From positions 124,001 through 188,000 of the forward strand of contig CAVRWL010000002.1 in the NCBI GenBank assembly GCA_963724945.1: 64,000 nucleotides of DNA, given 5' to 3'. The translations under genes and the position numbers were made by a program. Under the pieces are notes generated by a model that was given only the letters and a program-made list of their open reading frames with translations, was not told the origin of the DNA and did no database searches. How positions within the stretch are numbered: the first letter of the stretch is position 1; each line of letters begins with the position of its first letter. Origin of the DNA: Hyphomicrobium_A sp963724945 (GTDB taxonomy: Bacteria > Pseudomonadota > Alphaproteobacteria > Rhizobiales > Hyphomicrobiaceae). Positions 28,692-37,986 of the stretch are shown here, piece by piece.

Positions 28692-29990
28692 TTAAGTGTA
28701 GATCGGGAAGCGGGTGCACAGGTCGATCGCCTGCGCCTTCACCTTGTTCTCGATGTCGCCGTTGCCAGCTTCGCCGTTGTTGGCGAGCCCATCGAGGACC
28801 TCCGCGATCATGCGGCCGATCTCCTGGAACTCGGCAACGCCGAAGCCGCGCGTGGTGCCGGCGGGCGCGCCGAGACGGACGCCAGACGTCACCATCGGCT
28901 TCTCCGGATCGAACGGCACGCCGTTCTTGTTGCAGGTCATGTGCGCGCGTTCCAGTGCCTTCTCCGAGTCCTTACCGGTGAGCTTCTTGGGTCGCAAGTC
29001 GACCAGGATGAGATGGGTGTCGGTGCCGCCGGAGACGAGCGCGAAGCCGGAGTTGACCAGCACCTCGCCCATGGCCTTGCAATTCTCGATCACGTTCTTG
29101 GCGTAGACCTTGAACTCAGGGCGCAGCGCCTCGCCAAAGGCGACGGCCTTGGCAGCGATGATGTGCATCAGCGGGCCGCCCTGGATGCCGGGGAAGATCG
29201 CCGAGTTGATCTTCTTGGCGATCTCCTCGTCGTTGGTCAGGATCATGCCGCCACGCGGCCCGCGCAGGGTCTTGTGCGTCGTCGTGGTCACGACGTGGGC
29301 GTGCGGGAACGGACTCGGATGCACGCCGCCGGCGACGAGGCCGGCGAAGTGCGCCATGTCGACCATCAGGTAGGCGCCGACCTCGTTGGCGATCGCGCGG
29401 AAATCCGCAAACTCGATGTGGCGCGGATAGGCCGAGCCGCCGGCGATGATGATACGCGGCTTGTGCTCGAGCGCGAGCTTATAGACCTCGTCCATGTCGA
29501 TGCGGTGCGTGTCCGGCCGCACCATGTAGGACACCGCCTTGAACCACTTACCCGACTGGTTGACGGGCGAGCCGTGCGTCAGGTGGCCGCCGGCGGCGAG
29601 GCTCAAGCCCAGAATCGTGTCGCCGGGATGCGCAAGCGCCATGAACACGCCCTGGTTCGCCTGGCTGCCCGAGTGCGGCTGAACGTTGGCAAAGCCGCAG
29701 GAGAACAGCTTCTTGGCGCGGTCGATGGCCAATTGCTCCACGATGTCGACGTACTGGCAGCCGCCGTAGTAGCGCCGGCCGGGATAGCCTTCCGCGTACT
29801 TGTTGGTCAGCACGCTGCCCGCCGCCTCGAGAACGGCCTTGGAGACGATGTTCTCAGAGGCGATCAGCTCGATCTCGTGCTGCTGGCGGCCCAGCTCCTT
29901 GCCGATCGCGTCGGCGACCTCGCGGTCGCCGTCGGCGACGGTCGCAGAGAAGAAGCCCGACTGCGGGGCGGCGGCCTTCATCGTAAACAT
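28692..29990 (-). CDS. glyA: Serine hydroxymethyltransferase
   Basis: A 432-residue PLP enzyme that interconverts serine and glycine and charges tetrahydrofolate with one-carbon units. Motifs: HEIELIASENIVS, YAEGYPGRRYYGGCQYVD, the PLP-lysine segment VTTTTHKTLRGPRGGMIL, and RLGAPAGTTRGFG near the end. Length is standard. It lies upstream of nrdR and the riboflavin genes on the same strand, a linkage often seen in alphaproteobacteria. An alternative ATG at 29981 is possible. Confidence 0.97.
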   Translation of the reverse strand: MFTMKAAAPQSGFFSATVADGDREVADAIGKELGRQQHEIELIASENIVSKAVLEAAGSVLTNKYAEGYPGRRYYGGCQYVDIVEQLAIDRAKKLFSCGFANVQPHSGSQANQGVFMALAHPGDTILGLSLAAGGHLTHGSPVNQSGKWFKAVSYMVRPDTHRIDMDEVYKLALEHKPRIIIAGGSAYPRHIEFADFRAIANEVGAYLMVDMAHFAGLVAGGVHPSPFPHAHVVTTTTHKTLRGPRGGMILTNDEEIAKKINSAIFPGIQGGPLMHIIAAKAVAFGEALRPEFKVYAKNVIENCKAMGEVLVNSGFALVSGGTDTHLILVDLRPKKLTGKDSEKALERAHMTCNKNGVPFDPEKPMVTSGVRLGAPAGTTRGFGVAEFQEIGRMIAEVLDGLANNGEAGNGDIENKVKAQAIDLCTRFPIYT

Positions 29991-30167
29991 CGGGATTTGT
30001 CCTTGTTGTCACGCGCAAGAATTGAAGTCTTCGGGGGCGCTCTGCCGCGCCGCTTGAGGGCGCGCCATAGTAAGGTCGAGCCGCTTCCGGCTCAACCCGT
30101 ATGGCAGCATTAATCTTGGAGGTCCCGCGGAGCCGGCAGCGCCTGCCCCTTTGCGCGCCCGCGAGCC

Positions 30168-31400
30168 TTACTCGGCAGCGAGCCGGACGGTCTGCCCTTT
30201 CGACACCGGGCAGGCCTGCCACAGCTCGGTCAACGCGTGGACGAGGTGGCCGACTTGCGCGTCGGTATGCACCGGGGACGGCGTGAGCCGGATGCGCTCG
30301 GTCCCGCGCGGCACCGTCGGATAGTTGATCGGCTGGGCGTAGATGCCGTAGCGATCGAGCAGCGCATCGGTCACGGCCTTGCAGTGCACGGGATCGCCGA
30401 CCGTCACCGGGACGATATGGCTCGGGTTGCTGACGACCGGCAGACCGGCCGCCGTCAGGCGCTCCTTCACGTCGCGCGCGCGCTTTTGCAGCCGGGCCCG
30501 CTCGAGCCCACTCGCCTTCAGGTGGCGGATCGAGGCGAGCGCGCCCGCGGCGAGCGCCGGTGCCAGCGACGTGGTGAAGATGAAGCCCGAGGCATAGGAG
30601 CGTATCGCGTCGCAGCAATCGCGGCTCGCCGCAATGTAGCCGCCCATGACGCCGAAGCCTTTGGCGAGCGTTCCATTGATGATGTCGACCCGGTCCATGA
30701 CGCCGTCGCGCTCGGCGATGCCGCCGCCGCGCGGGCCGTAGAGGCCGACCGCGTGCACCTCGTCGAGATAGGTCAGCGCGCCGTACTTCTGAGCGAGGTC
30801 ACAGATCGCCCCGACGGGCGCGATGTGCCCGTCCATGGAGTAGACGCTCTCGAACGCGATGATCTTGGGCGTATCGCGGTCGAACTCCTTGAGCTTCGCT
30901 TCCAGGTCGGCAACGTCGTTGTGGCGCCAGATGCGCTTCTCCCCGCGCCCGTGCCGGATGCCGGCAATCATGGATGCGTGGTTCTTCTCGTCCGAGAAGA
31001 TCACGGCTCCGGGCAGGAGCTGGGCGAGCGTGGAGAGCGTGGCGTCGTTGGCGACATAGGCGGAGGTAAAGAGCAGTGCCGCCTCCTTGCCGTGCAGGTC
31101 GGCAAGCTCGGCCTCGAGCTCCACGTGATAATGCGTCGTGCCGGAAATGTTGCGTGTACCGCCGGAGCCGGCGCCTACCGTGTCGACCGCCTCGTGCATG
31201 GCCGCGATCACGGCCGGATGCTGGCCCATGCCGAGGTAGTCGTTGGAGCACCAGACGGTGATCGGGCGCGCCTCAGTGGCCTTGAAGTGGTCGGCGGACG
31301 GAAACGACCCGCGCCGGCGCTTCAGGTCGGCGAAGATCCGGTAGCGCCCCTCGCTGTGGACGGCCTCCAGCGCATCCCTGAACTTGCGTGCGTAATCCAT
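30168..31400 (-). CDS. hemA: 5-aminolevulinate synthase
   Basis: A 410-residue PLP enzyme that condenses glycine and succinyl-CoA, the C4 (Shemin) route to haem used by alphaproteobacteria. Motifs: WCSNDYLGMGQHP, GSGGTRNISGTTHYH, DEVHAVGLYGPRGGG, and the PLP lysine in GTLAKGFGVMGGY. A GGGAGTGG site lies upstream of the ATG. hemB, the next enzyme, is 5 kb away on the other strand. Confidence 0.96.
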   Translation of the reverse strand: MDYARKFRDALEAVHSEGRYRIFADLKRRRGSFPSADHFKATEARPITVWCSNDYLGMGQHPAVIAAMHEAVDTVGAGSGGTRNISGTTHYHVELEAELADLHGKEAALLFTSAYVANDATLSTLAQLLPGAVIFSDEKNHASMIAGIRHGRGEKRIWRHNDVADLEAKLKEFDRDTPKIIAFESVYSMDGHIAPVGAICDLAQKYGALTYLDEVHAVGLYGPRGGGIAERDGVMDRVDIINGTLAKGFGVMGGYIAASRDCCDAIRSYASGFIFTTSLAPALAAGALASIRHLKASGLERARLQKRARDVKERLTAAGLPVVSNPSHIVPVTVGDPVHCKAVTDALLDRYGIYAQPINYPTVPRGTERIRLTPSPVHTDAQVGHLVHALTELWQACPVSKGQTVRLAAE

Positions 31401-31533
31401 CGAGCGGCTTCCACTCCCGGCGGCTTTTTTCCTTAGTCTTATTCCAAACCTTACTTAACATCGCCCCCGGCGGTCTTGCCAGCAACGCCTATTGTCGCGC
31501 CCGTCGAGGCCAAGTAGGCGACCGTAGCGCGCA

Positions 31534-31555
31534 TTAAGAAGCCCACTCAGCGGGC
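31534..31555 (-). terminator. Possible weak terminator downstream of ldtP
   Basis: Reading on the minus strand, a short GC stem (GCCC with GGGC, 31541-31555) is followed by TTCTTAA (31540-31534), about 35 bp after the ldtP stop. The stem is only 4-5 bp, so this is tentative. Confidence 0.35.
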
Positions 31556-31590
31556 GAGCCTTGATGCCGGTCAAAGAGGCTGGCTCGATC

Positions 31591-32859
31591 CTAATATGCC
31601 GCAGCGACCTCGCCGACCCCGTCCTTGAGGTAGATATCCGGTCGGAATTGCACGACCCCGTCCTCGGTCGCCCAAGCGGTCACATAGGCAAAGAACAGGG
31701 ATACGGGACGCTTGAGGCGCACATTGCCGTGCCGCCCCGTCTCCTTGATGCGCTCGATCTGACCCTCGTTCCACCCTTTTTGCCCCGCGAGCAGCCAGGC
31801 CGCGAGCTTCTCGATATCCTCCACGCGCACGCAGCCCGAGCTCTCCGCGCGGAAGCTGCGCCCGAAGATCAATTCCTTGGGGGAATCGTGCATGTAGACC
31901 GAGTGCGAGCTGGCGAAGTTGATCTTAAGGAAGCCGAGCGGATTATCCTTACCCGGCGCCTGCCGGTACTGCAGCGTATAGGGCTGGTGGGAGCTCCAAT
32001 TGATTGTGGCGGGATCGAGCTTCTTGCCGTTGGAATAGGCGTCGATCCCGTACTTCAGAAGCACGTCCTTCCCCTTTTCCTGCATATCGCGGCCTTTGGG
32101 GATCAAGTCCTCTTTGATCACGGTCGGCGGCAGCGTCCAAATGGGATTGAAGTTCAGCTCGACGATGGTCGAGCGCAACAGCGGGGTCGGCCGGTCGGGC
32201 TTGCCGACGACGCCGGAATGGCGCGAGATGACCGTGTCGTTCTCGACCGCCTCGATCTGCGCGGCCGGAATGTTGACGAGCACGTAGCGCTTGCCGACGA
32301 TCTTCACGAGCTCCGACAGCCGCTCCAGATTGGTCTTGAGCTGCTTTAGACGCACATCGGCCGGCACATTGAGGGCCGCGAGCGTGCGCTTGTCGACGAC
32401 GCCCGTCGGGGCGAGCCCGTTCGAGGCCTGGAAATGCTTCACGCCGCTCTCGAGGTCGTTGCCGAAGTAGTTGGGAAAGCTCGAGCCCGCGTCGAGATCG
32501 CCGGAGACCATGAGCCGCTGGCGCAGCACGCCGACGGCTGAGTTCGTCGCCCCGTTCTCCATCTCCTTCTCGGGAACCAACGGGAAGCCCCCGCTCGCCA
32601 CGATCGCGGCATACCGGTCGACGGCAGCCTTCGTCGGAGCGAGGTTCGCCTTGGAGATCGTCGGGTAGCCCTTGGGCGGATTGGCCTGCCACTCCCTGAC
32701 GAAGCTGCGGTCGTATGCGCCATTGCTCGCCGCCGGCCCTCCGCCCACCGGTCCAAACCGCAGATCGTTGTCCTGGGCATACGCCGATGACATCGCCCCG
32801 ATGAGAGCAACGACGGTGCCGACGAGCAGCGCCCTTCCGATCGCGATTGTTGAGCGCAC
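31591..32859 (-). CDS. ldtP: L,D-transpeptidase LdtP-like (YkuD family)
   Basis: A 422-residue exported peptidoglycan cross-linking enzyme. Signal segment LLVGTVVALIGAMSSAYAQ, PG-binding domain (GVKHFQASNGLAPTGVVDKR), YkuD core with SVYMHDSPKELIFGRSF and the active cysteine in ESSGCVRVEDIEKLAAW. The start is a GTG at 32859 with a GGGAGG site 7-8 bases upstream; the open frame runs 63 codons further but without a signal peptide. It lies downstream of the LdtR regulator, as in Sinorhizobium and Liberibacter, where LdtR controls LdtP. It is a paralog of the enzyme at 21023-22423. Confidence 0.88.
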   Translation of the reverse strand: MRSTIAIGRALLVGTVVALIGAMSSAYAQDNDLRFGPVGGGPAASNGAYDRSFVREWQANPPKGYPTISKANLAPTKAAVDRYAAIVASGGFPLVPEKEMENGATNSAVGVLRQRLMVSGDLDAGSSFPNYFGNDLESGVKHFQASNGLAPTGVVDKRTLAALNVPADVRLKQLKTNLERLSELVKIVGKRYVLVNIPAAQIEAVENDTVISRHSGVVGKPDRPTPLLRSTIVELNFNPIWTLPPTVIKEDLIPKGRDMQEKGKDVLLKYGIDAYSNGKKLDPATINWSSHQPYTLQYRQAPGKDNPLGFLKINFASSHSVYMHDSPKELIFGRSFRAESSGCVRVEDIEKLAAWLLAGQKGWNEGQIERIKETGRHGNVRLKRPVSLFFAYVTAWATEDGVVQFRPDIYLKDGVGEVAAAY

Positions 32860-33030
32860 CAACGACCCTCCCCTAGCGTCTCCCTGCCATCGTCGGCCCC
32901 CGGGCCCCTCTACGCCGGCCGTTGAGGCGCACGAATGATGAATAGATAGTCGACATGGCAGAAAAGGCAAAATTCGGCCTTGGGAGCGCTTTTCGGCGAT
33001 TGGTGCCGTTGCGCCACAATTAAGGCATGG

Positions 33031-33059
33031 AAAAGGGCCGCCGGTCACCCCGCGGCCCT
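33031..33059 (-). terminator. Rho-independent terminator after ldtR
   Basis: An 8-bp GC-rich stem (AGGGCCGC at 33034-33041 with GCGGCCCT at 33052-33059) around a 10-base loop is followed on the minus strand by TTTT (33034-33031). It lies 26 bp after the ldtR stop and before ldtP, so the two genes are probably separate units. Confidence 0.75.
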
Positions 33060-33084
33060 CGCCAATTCGATGTTGTCGCCAGCT

Positions 33085-33594
33085 TCAGAGGCGATAGCGG
33101 ATCTGGTCCGACCAGAAGCGCTCGAGCCTGACGAGCGCCTTGTTGAGCCCACGGAAATCCTCCTCCGTGACCTCGCCGACCGTCTCCACCGACCCCAGCT
33201 GGCGCTGGTAGAGCTTCTTGACGACGTCGCAGGCGTCCTTGCCCTTCTCGGTCAGGCTGACGCGCACGCTGCGGCGGTCCGTCTCCGAGCGCTTGTAGTG
33301 CAGGTAGCCCATGTCGACGAGCTTCTTGAGATTGTAGGAGACGTTGGAGCCGAGATAGTAGCCCCGCGTCTTCAACTCGCCCGCCGTCAGCTCGCTCTCG
33401 CCGATGTTGTAAAGCAGCAGCGCCTGCACGCTGTTGAGATCGGCGCCGCCGAGGCGGTCGAACTCGTCCTTTATGACGTCGAGCAGCAACCGATGCAGCC
33501 TCTCGATGAGGCGCAACGCCTGCAGATACTCGGAATGGAAGTCCTCGTCCTGAGCCGACGCGCGTTCGCGCGTCACGTCGAGCGCAACACTCAT
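33085..33594 (-). CDS. ldtR: MarR-family regulator LdtR
   Basis: A 169-residue winged-helix regulator. The wing-helix region ELTAGELKTRGYYLGSNVSYNLKKLVDMGYL and YKRSETDRRSVRVSLTEKG (partly quoted) match the LdtR subfamily of Hyphomicrobiales closely, more than general MarR proteins. LdtR activates ldtP and affects osmotic and cell-wall stress responses in Candidatus Liberibacter and Sinorhizobium. Here ldtP lies directly downstream, behind a terminator. The upstream 180 bp is AT-rich and likely carries the ldtR promoter and perhaps its own binding site. Confidence 0.9.
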   Translation of the reverse strand: MSVALDVTRERASAQDEDFHSEYLQALRLIERLHRLLLDVIKDEFDRLGGADLNSVQALLLYNIGESELTAGELKTRGYYLGSNVSYNLKKLVDMGYLHYKRSETDRRSVRVSLTEKGKDACDVVKKLYQRQLGSVETVGEVTEEDFRGLNKALVRLERFWSDQIRYRL

Positions 33595-33629
33595 AACTGC
33601 CTCATCTGTTTGACGCGTCCCGGTTGTTC

Positions 33630-33745
33630 CGGGTTATGCAAACAGATAAGCCATAAAACTAAAAGTTACCTAAATACACATAGTAAAATAATAGTAGTGG
33701 GAGTGCGCCGGAAGCTTTCATTCACATCAAGCGAGACAATTCTAA
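33630..33745. promoter_or_regulatory. AT-rich promoter region of ldtR
   Basis: A clearly AT-rich block in an otherwise GC-rich window, with TAAAACTAAAAGTTACC and TAGTAAAATAATAGTAG stretches (33652-33695). It lies upstream of ldtR and downstream of the 3-hydroxyisobutyryl-CoA hydrolase stop. I cannot place -35/-10 boxes with confidence. Confidence 0.45.
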
Positions 33746-33772
33746 CCTTCGGACGACGGAAAATGGCGCCAT

Positions 33773-34888
33773 TCACACGCGCGCGGCCTGCATCTCCTGA
33801 CGCGTCGGCAGCATGAGCTCGCCTTCACCCATCGGAGCAAAGTAGTCCTCCACCATCGCCGCCGTGACGTCCTCGAGCCGCGCGGGGCTCCAGCGCGGTT
33901 TGCCGTCCTTGTCGATGAGGGCCGCGCGCACGCCTTCGTAGAAATCGTGGCCTTCGAGGAAGCGGCAGGCGAGACGGTGGTCGACCTGCAGCGTCTGCCG
34001 CAGATCAAGCGCGCTCGCGTCGCGGATATGCCGCTGCGTCACCTTGAGCGACAGCGGTGAACGGGCGCCGAGATCCGCGACGACGCCTTGCGCCCACTCG
34101 CGCTCAGAGCCGCGGAGCGCGTTCAGCCGGGCGATGATCTCCTCAATCGTCGCCGCCGAGAAGCAACCAGCAATGGCGCCCGCAAGAGACGCAAGCTCGC
34201 CCGGACCGGGATCAACGTGCCGCTCGTCCAGCAGGGGATCGACGGGCCAAGTATCGATCAGCGCCGTTTTGATCTCTTCGTACCCGGCGGATGCGATGCA
34301 GTGCGTGACGAGCCCCAATGCGTAGGCGTCGGCCGCGCCGATTGAGCGGCTGGTCAACCCGAGGTACATGCCGATCTCGCTCGGCATCCGCGCAAGCGCG
34401 TAGGCCGTGCCGACGTCGGGAAAGAGCCCGATCGCGGTCTCAGGCATCGCGAACCGATAGCGCTCGCCGGCGACGCGGTGGGTCCCATAGAGCGTGATGC
34501 CGACGCCCGAGCCCATCACCGGTCCGTCGATCAGGGAGATCGTCGGCTTGGAGAAGCATTCGTGCAGCCAATCGAGCGCGTACTCCTCCGCGAACGCGCG
34601 GCGCGCCTCTGCACGGTTCTCGCGGCCCCAGCGCACGAGCTCGCGCACGTCGCCGCCGGCACAGAATGCTTTCTCGCTCGCCGACTGTATGACGACGGCG
34701 TAGTTCTGCGGATCGCGGGCAAAGCGCGGATACGCCGCCGCGAGCTTGCGGCGCATGCCCGCACTGAGCGCGTTGAGCGCGCGCGGCCGATTGAGCGTGA
34801 TGATGGCGAGCGACCCCCGCGTCTCGACGACGAGGTCCTCTGCCGCCTCCTCGACTGCCATGTCCGCCCTGACGACGTCGTGCTGCAC
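33773..34888 (-). CDS. 3-hydroxyisobutyryl-CoA hydrolase (enoyl-CoA hydratase/isomerase family)
   Basis: A 371-residue crotonase-fold protein of HIBCH type, acting in valine breakdown. Features: ITLNRPRALNALSAGMRRKL, the oxyanion motif SEKAFCAGGDVREL, SLIDGPVMGSGVGITLYGTHRVA with the HIBCH-type glutamate region RFAMPETAIGLFPDVG, and the long C-terminal extension ending DFYEGVRAALIDKDGKPRW typical of HIBCH rather than short enoyl-CoA hydratases. The start is probably the GTG at 34888 (AAGGGA upstream), with an ATG at 34861 as alternative. It is divergent from the extensin-like gene. Confidence 0.85.
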   Translation of the reverse strand: MQHDVVRADMAVEEAAEDLVVETRGSLAIITLNRPRALNALSAGMRRKLAAAYPRFARDPQNYAVVIQSASEKAFCAGGDVRELVRWGRENRAEARRAFAEEYALDWLHECFSKPTISLIDGPVMGSGVGITLYGTHRVAGERYRFAMPETAIGLFPDVGTAYALARMPSEIGMYLGLTSRSIGAADAYALGLVTHCIASAGYEEIKTALIDTWPVDPLLDERHVDPGPGELASLAGAIAGCFSAATIEEIIARLNALRGSEREWAQGVVADLGARSPLSLKVTQRHIRDASALDLRQTLQVDHRLACRFLEGHDFYEGVRAALIDKDGKPRWSPARLEDVTAAMVEDYFAPMGEGELMLPTRQEMQAARV

Positions 34889-35047
34889 AGGTTCGTTCCC
34901 TTAGGTACCGGATGCGGCCTAAACGACCATGAATCGAACGAAATTGGAGCTATACACGAGCGCCCTTCGCGAAGAAACTTTCCGCGTCGATTCGCGCCGA
35001 CGGCGGCCTAAAAGCGCGAACCCCATTCATTGCAGGAGATGCGAAGG

Positions 35048-36100
35048 ATGCTTCGATGCGGCGTGGCGCTTGCGGCGGTGTTGGGCGTGGCAGGCTGGCA
35101 GGGGCCGGCAGCGGCCGCCGCCGCGCACCCATCCTTATCGACGAGCGCCAGACCCGCCGCCGTCAGGGCTCACCGTCAGAGCGCTTCCCGCAGCTCCACG
35201 AAGCGGCAGAGCTTCCCAACGACCATTCCTCCATTGCCTATCCGCAAGAGCGAGGCAACCAAACCCGACGTCTGGCCCGCGGGCGAGATCGAAGCCGCGC
35301 AGGCGCGCTGCGCGGCGATCCTCAAGTCAATCGATGCCGTCGCCGTTCCGCAGCCTCCGATCAAGGAAGGCAAGTGCGGCGCCCCCGCGCCCATTCGTCT
35401 CATCAGCCTCGGCACCAAGGAGCGCGTGACGTTTGAGCCTGCGGCCCTCGTCAACTGCGAGATGGCAGGCGCGCTCAACGAATGGATCAGCAAGGGCTTG
35501 CAGCCCCTTGCCCGCAAGCACCTCGGCGCACGCATCGCCAAGGTCGAGGTCATCGGTGACTATTCCTGCCGGGCCTCTACCGGCCGCGTCGGCCACCGGC
35601 TCAGCGAGCACGCGTTCGCGGACGCGCTCGATATCGGCGGCTTCGTAACGGAACAAGGCCACGCCGTGCGCGTGCTCAACGAGTGGGGCGAGACTGAGCG
35701 CGATATCGCGGCTAAGACCGATGCCGCACCGGCCAATGCCTGGACGCCGGCTCTCAGGCAGGCGGGAGGCGGCCAAAGGCTCGCGATCGTGCTGCCGGTA
35801 AGCCGCAAGACTGCCACAGGCGCGCTGAGGCTTGCGCCCACGCGCCTCGGCGGACCCGCTGCTGCGCAGCCCGAACACAAGCAGCGCAACGCGAAGCTTG
35901 CCGCGCTCAGCCCGTCCATGCTGCCCGGGGCGCAGGCCGCGCCCAAGAAGAACGAGCAGCAATTCCTCCATGCCGCGCACGATGCAGCCTGCCGCATCTT
36001 CGCCACGACGCTGGGGCCGGAGGCGAACGAGGCCCACCGCAACCACTTTCACGTCGACTTGGCCGTGCGGAACTATAAAAAAATCTGCGATAAACCCTGA
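35048..36100 (+). CDS. Extensin-like family protein (exported)
   Basis: A 350-residue protein with a signal peptide (CGVALAAVLGVAGWQGPAAA), a basic Ser/Thr/Pro-rich linker, and the extensin-like C-terminal domain: VGHRLSEHAFADALDIGGF and HRNHFHVDLAV, whose His/Asp residues resemble the metal site of LAS-type D,D-/L,D-carboxypeptidases. A peptidoglycan hydrolase role is plausible but unproven for the family. The ATG at 35048 sits 9 bases after AGGAG; the TTG at 35030 and ATG at 35039 are worse placed. An insert of about 80 residues splits the domain before the NHFHVDL motif. Confidence 0.78.
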   Translation: MLRCGVALAAVLGVAGWQGPAAAAAAHPSLSTSARPAAVRAHRQSASRSSTKRQSFPTTIPPLPIRKSEATKPDVWPAGEIEAAQARCAAILKSIDAVAVPQPPIKEGKCGAPAPIRLISLGTKERVTFEPAALVNCEMAGALNEWISKGLQPLARKHLGARIAKVEVIGDYSCRASTGRVGHRLSEHAFADALDIGGFVTEQGHAVRVLNEWGETERDIAAKTDAAPANAWTPALRQAGGGQRLAIVLPVSRKTATGALRLAPTRLGGPAAAQPEHKQRNAKLAALSPSMLPGAQAAPKKNEQQFLHAAHDAACRIFATTLGPEANEAHRNHFHVDLAVRNYKKICDKP

Positions 36101-36181
36101 TCGGCGGCGGCCCAATCCCCCACTTGCCAAATGGGCTCGCTCTAGCCAAGTCTGGCGGCGTTCGACCATGGATGCCAGCAC

Positions 36182-37270
36182 ATGAAATCGCGCCCCTCAG
36201 CGCCCGCGCTGAAACCCGCCGTCCGCCACGACGATAGCAGCCGCAAAGACGATCCTGCTCCGCACGGGGCCTTCCCGGCCGTTCGGCTGCGGCGCACGCG
36301 GCGCACGCCTTGGTCGCGCGCGCTCGTGGCCGAGCATCGCCTCGCCGCCAGCGACCTCATCTGGCCGCTCTTCGTCATCGAGGGCAGCAACAAGCGCGTG
36401 CCGGTCGCCTCCATGCCGGGCGTGGAGCGCCTGTCCATCGACAACGTCGTCGCTTGCGCCGAGGAGGCGGCCTCGCTCGGCATCCCAGCGGTCGCGCTCT
36501 TTCCGCACACCGACCCCAAGCGGCGCAGCGAGGACGCGGCCGAAGCCTTCAATCCCGAGAACCTCGTGTGCCGCGCGACGCGCGCCATCAAGGCGGCACG
36601 GCTCGACGTCGGCGTCGTGCTCGACGTCGCGCTCGACCCCTATACCAGCCACGGCCACGACGGGCTCGTGCGCGGCGGCGAGATCGTCAACGACGAGACG
36701 ATCGAAACGCTCGTGCGCCAGTCGCTCGTGCAGGCGGAGGCCGGCGCCGACATTCTCGCACCCTCCGATATGATGGACGGACGCGTCGGCGCCATTCGGG
36801 CGCGCCTCGAGGCCAGCGGGTACGACAACACGCTCATCATGGCGTATGCCGCAAAATATGCGTCCGCTTTCTACGGGCCCTTCCGCGACGCGGTGGGCTC
36901 GTCGGTGACGCTTGCCTCCGCCAAGGGCCTTCGCGACAAGCGCTCCTATCAGATGGATCCTGCCAACTCCGACGAGGCGCTGCGCGAGGTCGCGCTCGAT
37001 CTCGCCGAGGGTGCCGACATGGTGATGGTGAAGCCGGGAATGGCCTATCTCGACGTCCTGCGCCGGGTCGCGGAGACGTTTGCGGTGCCGACCTTCGCCT
37101 ATCAGGTGTCGGGCGAGTACGCGATGCTACAGGCGGCGGCCGCCGCCGGCTGGCTCGAGGGCGACGCCGTGATGATGGAAAGCCTCATCGCCTTCAAGCG
37201 CGCAGGCGCCTGCGGGATCCTCACCTACTTCGCCCCGCGCGCGGCCAAGCTCCTCAAATCGGCGCCCTAG
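36182..37270 (+). CDS. hemB: Porphobilinogen synthase (delta-aminolevulinic acid dehydratase)
   Basis: A 362-residue enzyme that joins two aminolevulinates to porphobilinogen. Both Schiff-base lysines are visible: AYAAKYASAFYGPFRDA and MVMVKPGMAYLDVLRR. The metal region reads LDVALDPYTSHGHDG, with Asp/Ala in place of the zinc cysteines, so this is the magnesium-type enzyme usual in rhizobia. The first 30 residues are unconserved and the start could be internal. It is 81 bp after the extensin-like gene and converges on the EF-hand gene. Confidence 0.95.
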   Translation: MKSRPSAPALKPAVRHDDSSRKDDPAPHGAFPAVRLRRTRRTPWSRALVAEHRLAASDLIWPLFVIEGSNKRVPVASMPGVERLSIDNVVACAEEAASLGIPAVALFPHTDPKRRSEDAAEAFNPENLVCRATRAIKAARLDVGVVLDVALDPYTSHGHDGLVRGGEIVNDETIETLVRQSLVQAEAGADILAPSDMMDGRVGAIRARLEASGYDNTLIMAYAAKYASAFYGPFRDAVGSSVTLASAKGLRDKRSYQMDPANSDEALREVALDLAEGADMVMVKPGMAYLDVLRRVAETFAVPTFAYQVSGEYAMLQAAAAAGWLEGDAVMMESLIAFKRAGACGILTYFAPRAAKLLKSAP

Positions 37271-37281
37271 CCTGAACGCGG

Positions 37282-37325
37282 AGCGAGACCGCCGACCACC
37301 CCTTTGCGGTTGGTCCGGTCTCGCT
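37282..37325. terminator. Bidirectional terminator hairpin between hemB and the EF-hand gene
   Basis: A perfect 10-bp outer stem (AGCGAGACCG at 37282-37291 with CGGTCTCGCT at 37316-37325) encloses a second, imperfect GACCA/TGGTC stem. It sits exactly between two converging genes, 11 bp after hemB. The T-run is weak on both sides. Confidence 0.65.
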
Positions 37326-37347
37326 TCTAGCTTTGCAGGGTCGGCGC

Positions 37348-37774
37348 TCAGGCGATGAGCTGGAGAAGCTTCTGGCCCGCCTTCGACTTCAATTCTTTCT
37401 TGCTGAGCGTGCCGTCGTTGTCGGTGTCGGCGCGCCTTGAACAGCTTCTCAACAAGGGCGGCGTACTCGGCATCGCTGAGCGTGCCGTCCTTGTCCGGAT
37501 CGGCGTCCTTGAACTCGGCCTTGCCGACGCGGCCCTTGAGCTCCTTGGCGTCGAGGGTGCCGTCGTTGTCCTTGTCGAGCTTTTTGAACATGGCCGCTCC
37601 GGCAGCCTTCGCCTCGGCGAGAGAGACTGTGCCGTCCGTGTCCGGATCGAGCGTCTTCATCAGTGCCGCATTGACCTTGACGTGCTTGGCCGCGGCAGCC
37701 TGCGACAGCACCGCAACGGCGCCCACCGAAAGGACGAGGCCGAGCAACAATCTTGCACGCATGGGGGCAAGCAT
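37348..37774 (-). CDS. Exported EF-hand calcium-binding protein (one frameshift)
   Basis: A protein of about 141 residues with signal peptide (LLLGLVLSVGAVAVLSQAAAA) and four EF-hand loops: DPDTDGTVSLAE, DKDNDGTLDAKE, DPDKDGTLSDAE and, after the frameshift, DTDNDGTLSKKE. Removing one base near 37432-37436 restores the fourth loop and the stop at 37348; without that the frame reads into the hairpin and hemB. A GGAG site lies 6 bases before the ATG at 37774. Likely a periplasmic Ca2+ sensor or buffer; partners unknown. Confidence 0.8.
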
Positions 37775-37986
37775 GGGGGTCTCCGATCAGGTCTTGAGTC
37801 AACTGCCAGGAGCTACCGCCCGTTTGCGAAAGGTTCCAAAGCACAAGTCCGTGTAGGGTATCCGCGTACTTGGCGCGCGTGACACGATCTTGCGAAAAGT
37901 CGATGTAAACTCGGCTGTTGCGGTGTGCGGGATCAGGCAGGATCGCGGCAAGCGAGCTGTGGAGATCGCAGGATGCAAAGACCCCG

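Noticed and set aside
30168..37270. hemA and hemB as one haem operon
   Set aside because: They lie on opposite strands with several unrelated genes between.
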